Assembly: GCF_002005305.1 (NCBI RefSeq)
Contig: NZ_CP014782.1
Span: forward strand, 1,178,001-1,242,000
Direction of reading: 5' to 3'
Length of the DNA: 64,000 bases
Source of the DNA: Shewanella psychrophila
GTDB taxonomy: Bacteria; Pseudomonadota; Gammaproteobacteria; Enterobacterales; Shewanellaceae
The notes beneath the pieces are model-generated. The model was not told where the DNA came from. It searched no databases and saw only the letters and a program-made list of their open reading frames with translations. Of the stretch, positions 43,829 to 53,110 are shown piece by piece (the stretch's first letter is position 1; each line of letters opens with the position of its first letter). The translations under genes were made by a program, and so were the position numbers.

Positions 43829-44887
43829 CTAAACTTTACGATTACCAAACACACGCATGCGTGATATACCGCCATCAGGGAATATATTCAAACGTACATG
43901 GGTATAGGTCTGATCCTCATCAGCAAGAATCTCATTAATAAAGAGGTGTTCGCGATGAGCATAGAGTTTGGTGCGAGCAATAATGGGTTGCCATTTATCT
44001 TCCTGCTGGCCGTTACTAAAGTCATCACTGTCCGTTACCATACCTTCCAAGGTAAAAGTATCAGGAAAGTTACCTTTAAAATGACAGGTATCTATGATCA
44101 CTTTTTCAACACATCCACGACTGGCAAGTTTAACAATCGACCAATCAGGTCCGAGATCGCGACGACGTTTAGTTTCCCAGCCATCCCCCATGTTCTTACC
44201 TCGGCCAGGCATGATTAAGTTATTCTTATCACTAAAGAACATGTCGCTGACTAATAGCGCTTTAGCACCATTCTTGATGTAAGCTAAATCGATTAGCTCT
44301 CCAGCAATGAAATGCTCCCAATTCACATCGGCCTCGCCATAAACACGTATACGAGCCACACCGCCGTCTGGGAACATGTTAAAACGGATATGGGTCCAGG
44401 CAGTATCATTGCTAATAGCAAAAATATTTTGGCTATGGGCTTCGACAGAGCTTCTCTGTAAAACGGTATGCCATACCGTGTCGGCACCGGGTTCTACTTC
44501 GCTGATACATGCTTCTACCGACACAGACTCAGGCGCATTACCACGGAAGTAGTTGGTATCGATATCAAGACCACGAATAACGCCCTTTATGCCAAGCCTG
44601 ATAATACACCAATCGAACTCACGGCCATTATCACGACCGTAGCTGCGACGAGACTCCCAACCGTCCATCCACTTACCGCGATCGGTAAATTTATCATCAA
44701 TAAATATTCCTCGACCCGGTTTAATCAAGTTTTCCATTTCAGCAAAAAAATCATCACTACAAGACAAGGTTTCACCGCCAACCGCCTCACTGGCTAAGTC
44801 GACACAGTGCGTTTTTAGCTGGCGCTCTAATTCGAGGGGCTCACCACTTAACTTGTTTTGTTGTTGTGTATCTATATCTAACATCAT
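43829..44887 (-). CDS. alc: Allantoicase
   Basis: 352 aa, two homologous jelly-roll halves. Each half has a RGIDIDT-like hallmark (here IRGLDIDTNYFRGNAPE and VEKVIIDTCHFKGNFPD) and an NIFPDGG- or NMFPDGG-plus-arginine motif. It hydrolyses allantoate to ureidoglycolate and urea, directly upstream of the AllA reaction. It sits between xdhC and uraD. The enzyme that should supply allantoate, allantoinase, is not encoded in the window. Confidence 0.94.
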   Translation of the reverse strand: MMLDIDTQQQNKLSGEPLELERQLKTHCVDLASEAVGGETLSCSDDFFAEMENLIKPGRGIFIDDKFTDRGKWMDGWESRRSYGRDNGREFDWCIIRLGIKGVIRGLDIDTNYFRGNAPESVSVEACISEVEPGADTVWHTVLQRSSVEAHSQNIFAISNDTAWTHIRFNMFPDGGVARIRVYGEADVNWEHFIAGELIDLAYIKNGAKALLVSDMFFSDKNNLIMPGRGKNMGDGWETKRRRDLGPDWSIVKLASRGCVEKVIIDTCHFKGNFPDTFTLEGMVTDSDDFSNGQQEDKWQPIIARTKLYAHREHLFINEILADEDQTYTHVRLNIFPDGGISRMRVFGNRKV

Positions 44888-44962
44888 TAGTTATTTTTCC
44901 TTTTTACTCTGTAGGGCATAATGAGCCACCTTGTGACTCCTGTTTAATACGTTAGCAAATGC

Positions 44963-45883
44963 CTAATCGGCATTAAGCAATTGCTTTAATTCTTTCCAAT
45001 TAACGCCCTGTTGTGAACTCGGATGTTTTCTGGATACAGCTTGTGAACCGGTATTTAGCCTCTGATTCAGAACTTGCTCAACCTGTCGCTTTTGTTCTAC
45101 TATTTTTTGTTCTTCGGCTTGATACTTGTTAATAATTTCAGCCGAAACAGACACAGCAACTTCAATGGGCAACTTACCGCCCACCTGCTCGAGTCCAATT
45201 GGGCAGCTCATACGAGCCACTTGGTTTTGATCTACATCTCTGTGCTTGTAGCGCTGCTTAAAACGACGCCATTTCGTGTCAGAGGCGATAAGGCCTAAGT
45301 AACTAAAATCTGCACGCTTGAGCACAGCTTGAGATATTTCAAAATCCATTTGATGGTTATGAGTCATCACCACAAAATAGCTGTTTTCGGGCATAGAACC
45401 GACTTCAAACTCCGGCTCCTCACTCACCACTTTAGTCACATTAGGGTAAGTGTCCATGGTCGGAAATTGCTCTTCACGACTATCGACCCAAGTGACATGA
45501 CAAGGCAGTTGAGCCAATATGGGGATCAAAGCCTTGCCTACATGCCCGGCTCCAAACAGCATGATGTTCACACCAACAGCGGTAAAACACTCAAATAACA
45601 CGCTAGCATTGCCACCACAGCACTGACCTAAATTACTCGCCAATTGAAAATGCTCTAAATGTTGGTAGTTCTTGCCGACTGCCAGCATGGTTCTAGCGTA
45701 TTTAATGGTTTTATGCTCAAGGTGCCCTCCCCCTATGGTGTCAAAAATGTCATCTTGGCTGATCACCATTTTAGTGCCGCTGTTTCTTGGGGTTGAACCA
45801 GAGACACCCACGAGTGTCACTAAGACATAAGCTCTGCCTTGCGTACTTAGTTTATTAGCCGCGCTGCTCCAGTTCATTGTCAT
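44963..45883 (-). CDS. xdhC: Xanthine dehydrogenase accessory protein XdhC
   Basis: About 306 aa. The N-terminal domain has the XdhC signature GVSGSTPRNSGTKMV and a Cys pair (NLGQCCGGNASV); the C-terminal Rossmann domain has LFGAGHVGKAL. XdhC binds molybdenum cofactor and inserts its sulfurated form into xanthine dehydrogenase. Several in-frame ATGs cluster at the start; the one at 45883 has the best spacing to AGGGG. The C-terminal 50 residues are charged and extended. It follows xdhB by 16-20 bp. Confidence 0.92.
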   Translation of the reverse strand: MTMNWSSAANKLSTQGRAYVLVTLVGVSGSTPRNSGTKMVISQDDIFDTIGGGHLEHKTIKYARTMLAVGKNYQHLEHFQLASNLGQCCGGNASVLFECFTAVGVNIMLFGAGHVGKALIPILAQLPCHVTWVDSREEQFPTMDTYPNVTKVVSEEPEFEVGSMPENSYFVVMTHNHQMDFEISQAVLKRADFSYLGLIASDTKWRRFKQRYKHRDVDQNQVARMSCPIGLEQVGGKLPIEVAVSVSAEIINKYQAEEQKIVEQKRQVEQVLNQRLNTGSQAVSRKHPSSQQGVNWKELKQLLNAD

Positions 45884-45902
45884 CATATTCCCCTATAGTC
45901 TC

Positions 45903-48263
45903 TTAACCTTGATTGCAGGCTTTCATGGATTCAACCGCCCACAGCACTCGTTCAGGCGTTGCTGGTGTATCAAGTGCGGGGCTTAATTTGTGATCTGATA
46001 CGCTTGAGATCGCATCTTTTAACGCTGACCAAACAGACATCCCCAACATAAACGGTGGTTCACCCACCGCCTTCGAGTTATAAATGGTCTGCTCACGGTT
46101 TGGATCGTCAGAGACTAAATTGACACGAAAATCAACAGGTGCATCGCTGATTGCCGGGATCTTATAGGTTGCAGGGTTATTAGATAACAGTCGGCCTTGT
46201 TCATTCCAAACCAATTCTTCTGTGGTTAACCAACCCATGCCTTGAATAAAAGCACCTTCAATTTGGCCAATATCTATCGCTGGATTTAGTGAATGACCCA
46301 CATCATGCAAGATATCTGCGCGCAAAACTTTATATTCACCGGTTAAGGTATCGATAAGCACTTCAGATACCGCTGCACCAGTGGAATAATAGAAAAATGG
46401 CCGACCCTTACCCGTTACACGATCGAAGTGAATTTTAGGTGTTTTATAGAAACCTGTCGCCGATAATGCGACTCGTCCCATATAAGCCTGTTGCACAAAT
46501 TCAGCGAAGCTAAATCTCTCCACACCTACATGGACTTGGTTTTCAGCAAAGATAACCTCATCTTGATCTACACTGTATTTTTTACTGGCAAACTCAATCA
46601 GGCGTTGCTTAATAATTTTAGCTGCAGCCTGGGCCGCTTTACCATTTAAGTCAGTACCAGACGAGGCTGCAGTGGGTGAAGTATTGGGCACTTTATCGGT
46701 TCTGGTTGCCGATACACCAACCGTATCTACGTCTACCTGAAACTCTTCGGCAACGATTTGTGCAACCTTGGTAAATAATCCCTGACCCATCTCAGTGCCA
46801 CCATGGTTTAGATGAATCGTGCCATCGGTATACACATGCACGAGCGCACCGGCCTGGTTAAGGTGTTGAACAGTAAAAGAGATCCCGAATTTAACGGGCG
46901 TTAAGGCAATCCCTTTTTTCAAAATGGTGTTTTCACTATTGAACAGATTGATGTTTTCACGACGAACTCGATAATCAGAGCTTTGCTCTAGTGAGGCTAT
47001 CAGTTCTGGGATCTTGTTATGCTCAACCTTTTGATGATAGTGAGTTTCATTGCGGTCATCTGTGCCATAGAAGTTGATCTTACGAATTTCTAAGGGATCT
47101 TTTCCTAAGTGACGCGCAATATCATCCATAACCATCTCAATGGTCATCATGCCTTGGGGGCCACCAAACCCACGATACGCAGTGTGGGATACCGTATTGA
47201 GTTTACAACGATTTCCCGTAACAGTGGCCTGATCTAAGTAATAGGCATTATCAGAATGGAACATGGCTCTGTCGACGATGGCATCGGAAAGATCCGGCGA
47301 GTAACCACAGTTACCATTGACATTAATGTTAATGCCTTTGATTTGGCCCTGACTATCAAACCCAACTGTATAATCGTTTTCAAAAGGATGACGCTTGCCT
47401 GTCATACACATATCGTCTGAGCGGTTTAGTTTAAGCTTTACCGGACGCTTACTTTCATTGGCAAGCAGGGCCGCAATACATGCCCAAGGCGCCGCCTGTG
47501 TCTCTTTACCGCCAAATCCTCCGCCCATACGGCGAGTGTCAACAACTACAATGTTAAGTGGAATATTCAATACTTCAGCAACCAGCTTTTGCACTTCACT
47601 CGGGTGCTGGGAAGAAGAAAACACTAGCATGCCTCCTTCTTCAGTCGGCTCAGCAGAAGAAATTTGACCCTCTAGGTAAAAGTGCTCCTGGCCGCCGACT
47701 GTGATTTCACCAGATAATTGGTGTTCAGCACTGGCAATAGCCGTTTCTGAATCGCCTCGCTTCATGGTGTACGGTGGACGAACAAAGCTTTGCTTCGCTA
47801 AGGCATCTTTGACACTTAACACAGCCTCTAGCTCTTCATAATCAATTTTAGCGAGCTTGACTGCACGGTTTGCTAAGTCATGGCTTATTGCTGCGACAGC
47901 AAAGATTGGCTGACCCACATATTCGACTTTCCCAATAGCAAGAACAGGATCGCCAGGAAATACTGGACCAATATCGGTATGACCCGGCACATTGTCTACC
48001 GTGATCACAGCGACGACACCTTCAGCCGCTTTTACAGCAGAGAGATCCATGGATTTAATATTGGCGTGGGCAACACTACTTTGGCCTATAGCGGCATGTA
48101 ACTGCCCTCGAAGTTCAGGCCTATCATCGATATATATCGCTTCACCACTCACATGCTTTTCGGCGCTTTCGTGTTTTTTTGAACGACCAACACCACCTAA
48201 ACCTACGCTAGTTAGACTTATGTCTGACAAATTGGCTTTATTTATTTCGATAAGACTACGCAT
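45903..48263 (-). CDS. xdhB: Xanthine dehydrogenase, molybdopterin-binding subunit
   Basis: About 786 aa from the ATG at 48263, which overlaps the xdhA stop by 8 nt and has GGTGG upstream; a TTG start seven codons earlier is possible. The aldehyde oxidase/xanthine dehydrogenase fold is clear: GVGRSKKHESAEKHVSGEAIYIDD at the N-terminus contains the substrate-domain start, and GGGFGGKETQ binds the cofactor. The catalytic Glu lies in the final SKAVGEPP. It oxidises hypoxanthine and xanthine to urate. Confidence 0.94.
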   Translation of the reverse strand: MRSLIEINKANLSDISLTSVGLGGVGRSKKHESAEKHVSGEAIYIDDRPELRGQLHAAIGQSSVAHANIKSMDLSAVKAAEGVVAVITVDNVPGHTDIGPVFPGDPVLAIGKVEYVGQPIFAVAAISHDLANRAVKLAKIDYEELEAVLSVKDALAKQSFVRPPYTMKRGDSETAIASAEHQLSGEITVGGQEHFYLEGQISSAEPTEEGGMLVFSSSQHPSEVQKLVAEVLNIPLNIVVVDTRRMGGGFGGKETQAAPWACIAALLANESKRPVKLKLNRSDDMCMTGKRHPFENDYTVGFDSQGQIKGININVNGNCGYSPDLSDAIVDRAMFHSDNAYYLDQATVTGNRCKLNTVSHTAYRGFGGPQGMMTIEMVMDDIARHLGKDPLEIRKINFYGTDDRNETHYHQKVEHNKIPELIASLEQSSDYRVRRENINLFNSENTILKKGIALTPVKFGISFTVQHLNQAGALVHVYTDGTIHLNHGGTEMGQGLFTKVAQIVAEEFQVDVDTVGVSATRTDKVPNTSPTAASSGTDLNGKAAQAAAKIIKQRLIEFASKKYSVDQDEVIFAENQVHVGVERFSFAEFVQQAYMGRVALSATGFYKTPKIHFDRVTGKGRPFFYYSTGAAVSEVLIDTLTGEYKVLRADILHDVGHSLNPAIDIGQIEGAFIQGMGWLTTEELVWNEQGRLLSNNPATYKIPAISDAPVDFRVNLVSDDPNREQTIYNSKAVGEPPFMLGMSVWSALKDAISSVSDHKLSPALDTPATPERVLWAVESMKACNQG

Positions 48264-49713
48264 AGCTAACCACCCGTGTTTCAATTGTTCTGTTTTGCAA
48301 TTCGAGATAACATTTTTGCATTAAGTTTTGCGTAACTTTCATTCGGTATTTGTCTGACGCGCGTACATCTGACATAGGATTAAAATCCAGTGTTAATGCC
48401 TGCTGAGCCACTGTGATATTTGCTTGGGTTAATGGTTTATTCAATAAGGCTGCTTCACAGTGTTTAGCGCGCATAGGAATACCAGCCATACCACCGAAAG
48501 CAATCCGCAAGTCGATGACAATATTATCTTTTAGCTCAATGAAGAAAGCAGCCAGTACTGCTGAAATGTCGTCATCGATGCGTTTTGAAATCTTATATAA
48601 CTTAAGAAACTGTCCGGGTTTGGCTTTGGGTATGTAGAAATTTTTAATGAACTCTGAATCTTTCAACACGGTTTTTTTGTAAGCGATGAAGTAATCTTCA
48701 ACCGCAATTTTTCGTTCTTTATCACCACGTTGTAGAGTCATTTCGGCCCCTAATGCAATGAGCGCAGGCGGCATGTCACCTATTGGTGAGGCGTTACCGA
48801 CATTGCCACCTAAAGTACCGTTATTACGCACCTGTCTGGAGCCTATACGTTCAATCATCTCACCGAGCTCGTGATATTCATCGTGTAGCATTGGCGTAAA
48901 CTCGGTATAGGGTACTGCTGAACCAATCACAAATTGATCATCATTGTTTTCAAGGGTACGTAGCTCAGAAACATCACCCAAATACACTAAATCGTTAATG
49001 ATATTTAAGTTTTGAGTGACAGATAGCGCTAAATCGGTACCACCAGCCACTAAGGTTGCCTTGGGCTGCTCAATGAGTTTCTGTGCCAGCTCCGCTGCAT
49101 TTTTGGGTGCAAAATAACTGCGTTGGCTGTCTGAGAGACTGGCGGATGGTAGTTGTTTGAAATTATTGAGATGCTGCACTGTTTGTTTATAGTGTTTAGT
49201 AAATGAATCGGCCTGTTCATGCTCACTAGACTCCATGGCGGCATCTATTATCGAGCGATATCCGGTGCAACGACATAAATTTCCAGCAAGCGCTTCGATA
49301 ACCTCGCCTCTACTCGGCTTGCTACTGACTTTATGTAAGGCAAACGACGACATCACAAAACCTGGTGTACAAAAGCCACACTGTGAGCCATGGTTATCGA
49401 CTATTGATTGTTGCACATGGTGTAATTTAGCGCCGTCTTTGAGGTCTTCCACCGTAATGAGTTGCTTGCCATGTAAGCTACCTACAAAGCTAATACACGA
49501 GTTTATCGATTTGTAATTTAATTCTTGTTTATTATTTTCTAATTCAGCGACCACGACGGTACAAGCCCCGCAATCACCAGAACAGCAACCTTCCTTGGTT
49601 CCTGTATTAAATGTCTTTTCGCGCAGATATTGCAGAACCGTCAAATTCGGGTCTATGTTTTCTAATGTCACTACATCATTATTGAATAAGAAACGAACTG
49701 TACTCATTGTCAT
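48256..49713 (-). CDS. xdhA: Xanthine dehydrogenase, iron-sulfur and FAD subunit
   Basis: About 485 aa from the ATG at 49713 (GGGA 6 nt upstream); longer and slightly shorter starts exist. N-terminal plant-type [2Fe-2S] domain with CCSGDCGAC, then a second [2Fe-2S] domain (CGFCTPG, NLCRCTGYR), then the FAD domain (LVAGGTDLAL, NNGTLGGNVGNASP) and CO-dehydrogenase-type C-terminus. It carries electrons from the Mo centre to NAD. First gene of a nine-gene minus-strand series ending with puuD. A palindrome 75-95 bp upstream may be its operator. Confidence 0.94.
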   Translation of the reverse strand: MTMSTVRFLFNNDVVTLENIDPNLTVLQYLREKTFNTGTKEGCCSGDCGACTVVVAELENNKQELNYKSINSCISFVGSLHGKQLITVEDLKDGAKLHHVQQSIVDNHGSQCGFCTPGFVMSSFALHKVSSKPSRGEVIEALAGNLCRCTGYRSIIDAAMESSEHEQADSFTKHYKQTVQHLNNFKQLPSASLSDSQRSYFAPKNAAELAQKLIEQPKATLVAGGTDLALSVTQNLNIINDLVYLGDVSELRTLENNDDQFVIGSAVPYTEFTPMLHDEYHELGEMIERIGSRQVRNNGTLGGNVGNASPIGDMPPALIALGAEMTLQRGDKERKIAVEDYFIAYKKTVLKDSEFIKNFYIPKAKPGQFLKLYKISKRIDDDISAVLAAFFIELKDNIVIDLRIAFGGMAGIPMRAKHCEAALLNKPLTQANITVAQQALTLDFNPMSDVRASDKYRMKVTQNLMQKCYLELQNRTIETRVVSYA

Positions 49714-49787
49714 AATTTGTCCCGTACTTGATCTTGTAAATCGGTGTGTGCTCACTTTTTGTTAATTTAGGTATATCAGAACAAAAA

Positions 49788-49807
49788 ACCTGACACAAGT
49801 GTCAATT
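49788..49807 (-). promoter_or_regulatory. Candidate operator upstream of xdhA
   Basis: TGACACAAGTGTCA (49791-49804) is a 6+2+6 inverted repeat. On the minus strand it continues GTGTCAGGTTTT, shared with the site at 26921. The palindrome fits a TetR-type repressor. Confidence 0.5.
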
Positions 49808-50372
49808 ATATAAAATCAACACATTTCATTAACATACACCTTGGTATTTAAGCGATACGACTTAGGTTAACGTCAGTTAAAAACAGTAGAGAATATATAA
49901 CATAATCATTTACTATCAACAGGATGAAGGCTTTCAAAACAAAGTGATCAGCAAGAATATAAACCACAATTACAGGATTTAATTTCTCCTATACAATTTG
50001 TTTCCTATCATGGAAGAAAACGGAAAGTCAAAGCAAAGCCATCAAAATACACAGCAAATTTATAACGATAAAATATTGAAATTTTGACTGGAATGCATCA
50101 ATCGTTTGAATTTAAGTAAGCCCTTTTTACGGGGCATTTCGATAGCATCCTTGTATCAAAAAATGAATAAATATGCCTTGAGATTGCAATAAAAAATAGC
50201 GCTAAACTTAGGGTTTTACCTTGTTAAGTGATTAGACCTGTCTGCTTAAATATGTGATCATCAAGGTGATTGTTTAAATATCTGGTGTGTCACTAAGTTG
50301 TAATAATCTCTATCATAAATTCTGTATATAAGAACAATGTAGTGAGTCACCCAGTGATAAAAGGAAGCACTA
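49808..50372. other. Intergenic region between xdhA and the Pat-like gene
   Basis: AT-rich and without a credible gene. It must hold promoters for the leftward xdh operon and the rightward acetyltransferase gene. A TGTGATCATCAAGGTGA stretch near 50252 resembles half of a CRP site but the second half does not fit. Confidence 0.4.
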
Positions 50373-53063
50373 ATGAGTCAGCGTACGTTACATAGCCTAT
50401 TTAACCCTAAATCAGTAGCCATTATTGGTGCCTCAAATACTGAAAAACGTGCCGGTAATGTCATTATGAGGAACTTGCTCGCTGGCGGGTTTTCAGGTCC
50501 TATCATGCCAGTCACCCCAAAGTATCAAGCTGTGCTCGGTGTCCTCGCCTACCCCAATATTGAAGCTCTGCCGTTAAAACCTGATTTAGCCATCATCTGC
50601 ACCGCCGCGGACAAGGTACCAAGCATTGTCGAAACATTAGCTCAATTTGGTTGTAAGACAGCCATCATCAATGCCTCAGGGATGGGCCAGCAGTTGAATG
50701 ATATGGGGGTTGATCTGCTCACTCAGGCCAAAAATAATGCTAAGCGCTATGGCATGCGACTCCTTGGACCCAACAGTTTAGGTATGATGCTGCCGAATTT
50801 AGGCTTGAATGCCAGTTTGGCTCATACTAGTGCCCTGCCAGGAAAAATAGCCTTCGTGTCACAATCGGCGGCCATATGCACAACAGTTCTCGATTGGGCT
50901 AATAACAAGGGCATAGGTTTCTCCTCTTTTATTTCTCTGGGGGACACCACAGATATCGATTTCGATGAGCTGCTCGATTATTTAGGCAGAGACTCACGCA
51001 CCAGTGCAATCATGCTTTATATCGATTCAATAAATGAGAAACGCCATTTCCTCTCAGCTGCACGCGCTGCGTCCCGTAACAAACCCATATTGGTGATAAA
51101 ATCAGGGCGCAGCCTGGAAGGGACCAACGCCGCAAAACTTCATACTGGTGGACTAGCGGGAAATGATGCTGTTTATGAAGCCGCTTTTCGGCGCGCTGGT
51201 ATGCTTAGAGTCAATGACTTAATCGAACTCTTTGCCGCCGTTGAAACCTTAGCCCACTCCTCCCCGCTGCTCGGTGAGCGCCTGGCCATTATCACCAATG
51301 GAGGCGGGCCAGCCGTACTCGCTTTAGACCAACTCATGTTAGGGGGTGGAAAGTCTGCAGCATTAGATGATGTGTCTTACCAAGCGCTAAACCAACTTTT
51401 GCCCTCAACCTGGTCTGGCCAAAACCCCATAGACATAGGTGGAGATGCAGATGCAGAGCGCTACACTAAAGCAGTAGAAATCATGATGAACAGCAATTTA
51501 GCCGATGCTATCTTGATACTGCACTCACCTTCTGCTTTAGGGGATAGCGTTGAAATAGCCGATCGTTTAGCTAAAATGGTGACCAAGCACCCCAACAGGA
51601 AAAGGGTCAATATCCTAACCAACTGGAGTGGTGAAGATGCCGCTTATCAGGCACGTAAACGTTTTAATCAAGCCGGACTCCCAACCTACCGTACGCCAGA
51701 GGGAGCCGTTGGCGCCTTTATGCACATGGTTGAGTACCGAAGAAACCAGAAACTTCTGCAGGAAGTGCCCCAATCGATACCAGATAATATTCCAACAAAT
51801 GCATACCAAGCGAAAGCCGCACTAGTTAACGCCAAGAAATCGGGAAAAAAAATATTAGAAACCCATGATTCACAAGAAATATTAAGTGCCTATGGATTAA
51901 AAACCATCGACACCTATGTCGCCCAAGATCCTCATAGTGCTGCTGAGATAGCCCAAGATATTGGTTATCCGGTGGCCTTAAAGGTGCAATCACCCGATAT
52001 ACATCATAAATCCGATGTCCACGGGGTCATGCTTAACTTAAGCAACAAAAATGAAGTAATACAGGCGGCAATAGCCATAAAAGAGCGTGTGTTGTCTACC
52101 AATCCAGATGCGCGTCTCGAAGGCTTGTTAGTACAGAAGATGGCATTAACGGCTGGGGCGCAAGAGATCCGCGTCGCAGTCATTAACGATCCGGTTTTTG
52201 GTCCAGCGATCTTACTCGGTGAAGGAGGTTCTGAATGGGAACCCTCTACAGATGCAGTAGTTGCCCTACCACCATTGAATATGGCTTTAGCAAGATACAT
52301 GGTGATCCAAGCGCTTAAGACCAAGAAGCTTAAGGATCGTCATCTTCCTTTGGGCCTGGATATGAACGCGCTATGTGTGATGTTGACACAAATATCCCAT
52401 CTGGTGATCGATTGTCCCGAAATCGCCAGTATCGATCTTAACCCTGTGCTATGTGCGGGGAAAAACATTACTATGCTTGATGTGAACATACAGCTCAATG
52501 AACACCCCCTCGATAACACCTCTCGTCTCGCTATTTCCCCCTACCCAAAGGAATTGGAACAAGTGGCTAGATTGAAAAACGGTCAAGACATTATGCTGAG
52601 GCCCATTTTACCAGAGGATGAACCTAAGCATCTGGCATTCGACAACTCCTTGTCTGATGAAGACAGGTATAAACGTTACTTCGGTGTTCGTTCAAAAATG
52701 ACCCACGAAGAGATGGCCGTGTTAACTCAAATCGATTACGCCCGGGAAATGGCCTTTATTGCGACATCTAAGAGTGATGATGGCGAAGAGATCACACTTG
52801 GCGCTATACGGGCTTCTATCGATCCGGATAATACTGAAGCTGAATTTGCCATGGCCGTGAGGAGCGACCATCAGGGGCAAGGGTTAGGTAGGTTGCTTTT
52901 GGAAAAACTGATCGCTTATTACAAGACTAATGATACTCAGGTGCTCACTGGCTATACCATGTTTGAAAATCGTAGCATGGCAAATCTCGCTAAACGTCTT
53001 GGTTTTACTGTGACTTTCGATATGGAAGAGCACTTGATTAAGATGGATATGCAACTGAAATAG
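50373..53063 (+). CDS. patZ: Pat/YfiQ-type GNAT protein lysine acetyltransferase with acyl-CoA synthetase-like region
   Basis: 896 aa, the size of E. coli PatZ. Order of parts: CoA-binding domain (residues about 8-130, VAIIGASNTEKRAGNVI), succinyl-CoA-ligase-like domain (INGGGPAVLAL-type ITNGGGPAV near residue 308), ATP-grasp domain (about 480-700, YPVALKVQSPDIHHKSDVHG), and a C-terminal GNAT domain (residues about 720-890; VRSDHQGQGLGRLLLEKL binds acetyl-CoA). PatZ acetylates acetyl-CoA synthetase and other proteins; the synthetase part is usually inactive. AAGGAAG stands before the ATG. Confidence 0.9.
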   Translation: MSQRTLHSLFNPKSVAIIGASNTEKRAGNVIMRNLLAGGFSGPIMPVTPKYQAVLGVLAYPNIEALPLKPDLAIICTAADKVPSIVETLAQFGCKTAIINASGMGQQLNDMGVDLLTQAKNNAKRYGMRLLGPNSLGMMLPNLGLNASLAHTSALPGKIAFVSQSAAICTTVLDWANNKGIGFSSFISLGDTTDIDFDELLDYLGRDSRTSAIMLYIDSINEKRHFLSAARAASRNKPILVIKSGRSLEGTNAAKLHTGGLAGNDAVYEAAFRRAGMLRVNDLIELFAAVETLAHSSPLLGERLAIITNGGGPAVLALDQLMLGGGKSAALDDVSYQALNQLLPSTWSGQNPIDIGGDADAERYTKAVEIMMNSNLADAILILHSPSALGDSVEIADRLAKMVTKHPNRKRVNILTNWSGEDAAYQARKRFNQAGLPTYRTPEGAVGAFMHMVEYRRNQKLLQEVPQSIPDNIPTNAYQAKAALVNAKKSGKKILETHDSQEILSAYGLKTIDTYVAQDPHSAAEIAQDIGYPVALKVQSPDIHHKSDVHGVMLNLSNKNEVIQAAIAIKERVLSTNPDARLEGLLVQKMALTAGAQEIRVAVINDPVFGPAILLGEGGSEWEPSTDAVVALPPLNMALARYMVIQALKTKKLKDRHLPLGLDMNALCVMLTQISHLVIDCPEIASIDLNPVLCAGKNITMLDVNIQLNEHPLDNTSRLAISPYPKELEQVARLKNGQDIMLRPILPEDEPKHLAFDNSLSDEDRYKRYFGVRSKMTHEEMAVLTQIDYAREMAFIATSKSDDGEEITLGAIRASIDPDNTEAEFAMAVRSDHQGQGLGRLLLEKLIAYYKTNDTQVLTGYTMFENRSMANLAKRLGFTVTFDMEEHLIKMDMQLK

Positions 53064-53069
53064 TCATAC

Positions 53070-53106
53070 ATCAGCTATCAGGCTCACATTAAGCCTGATA
53101 GCTTCA
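53070..53106. terminator. Hairpin between convergent genes
   Basis: AGCTATCAGGCT (53073-53084) pairs fully with AGCCTGATAGCT (53092-53103) around a 7-nt loop. T runs are poor on both sides, so termination strength is uncertain, but the position between two converging genes fits. Confidence 0.6.
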
Positions 53107-53110
53107 CGTG

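Noticed and set aside
50250..50275. CRP site upstream of the Pat-like gene
   Set aside because: Only one half-site fits.
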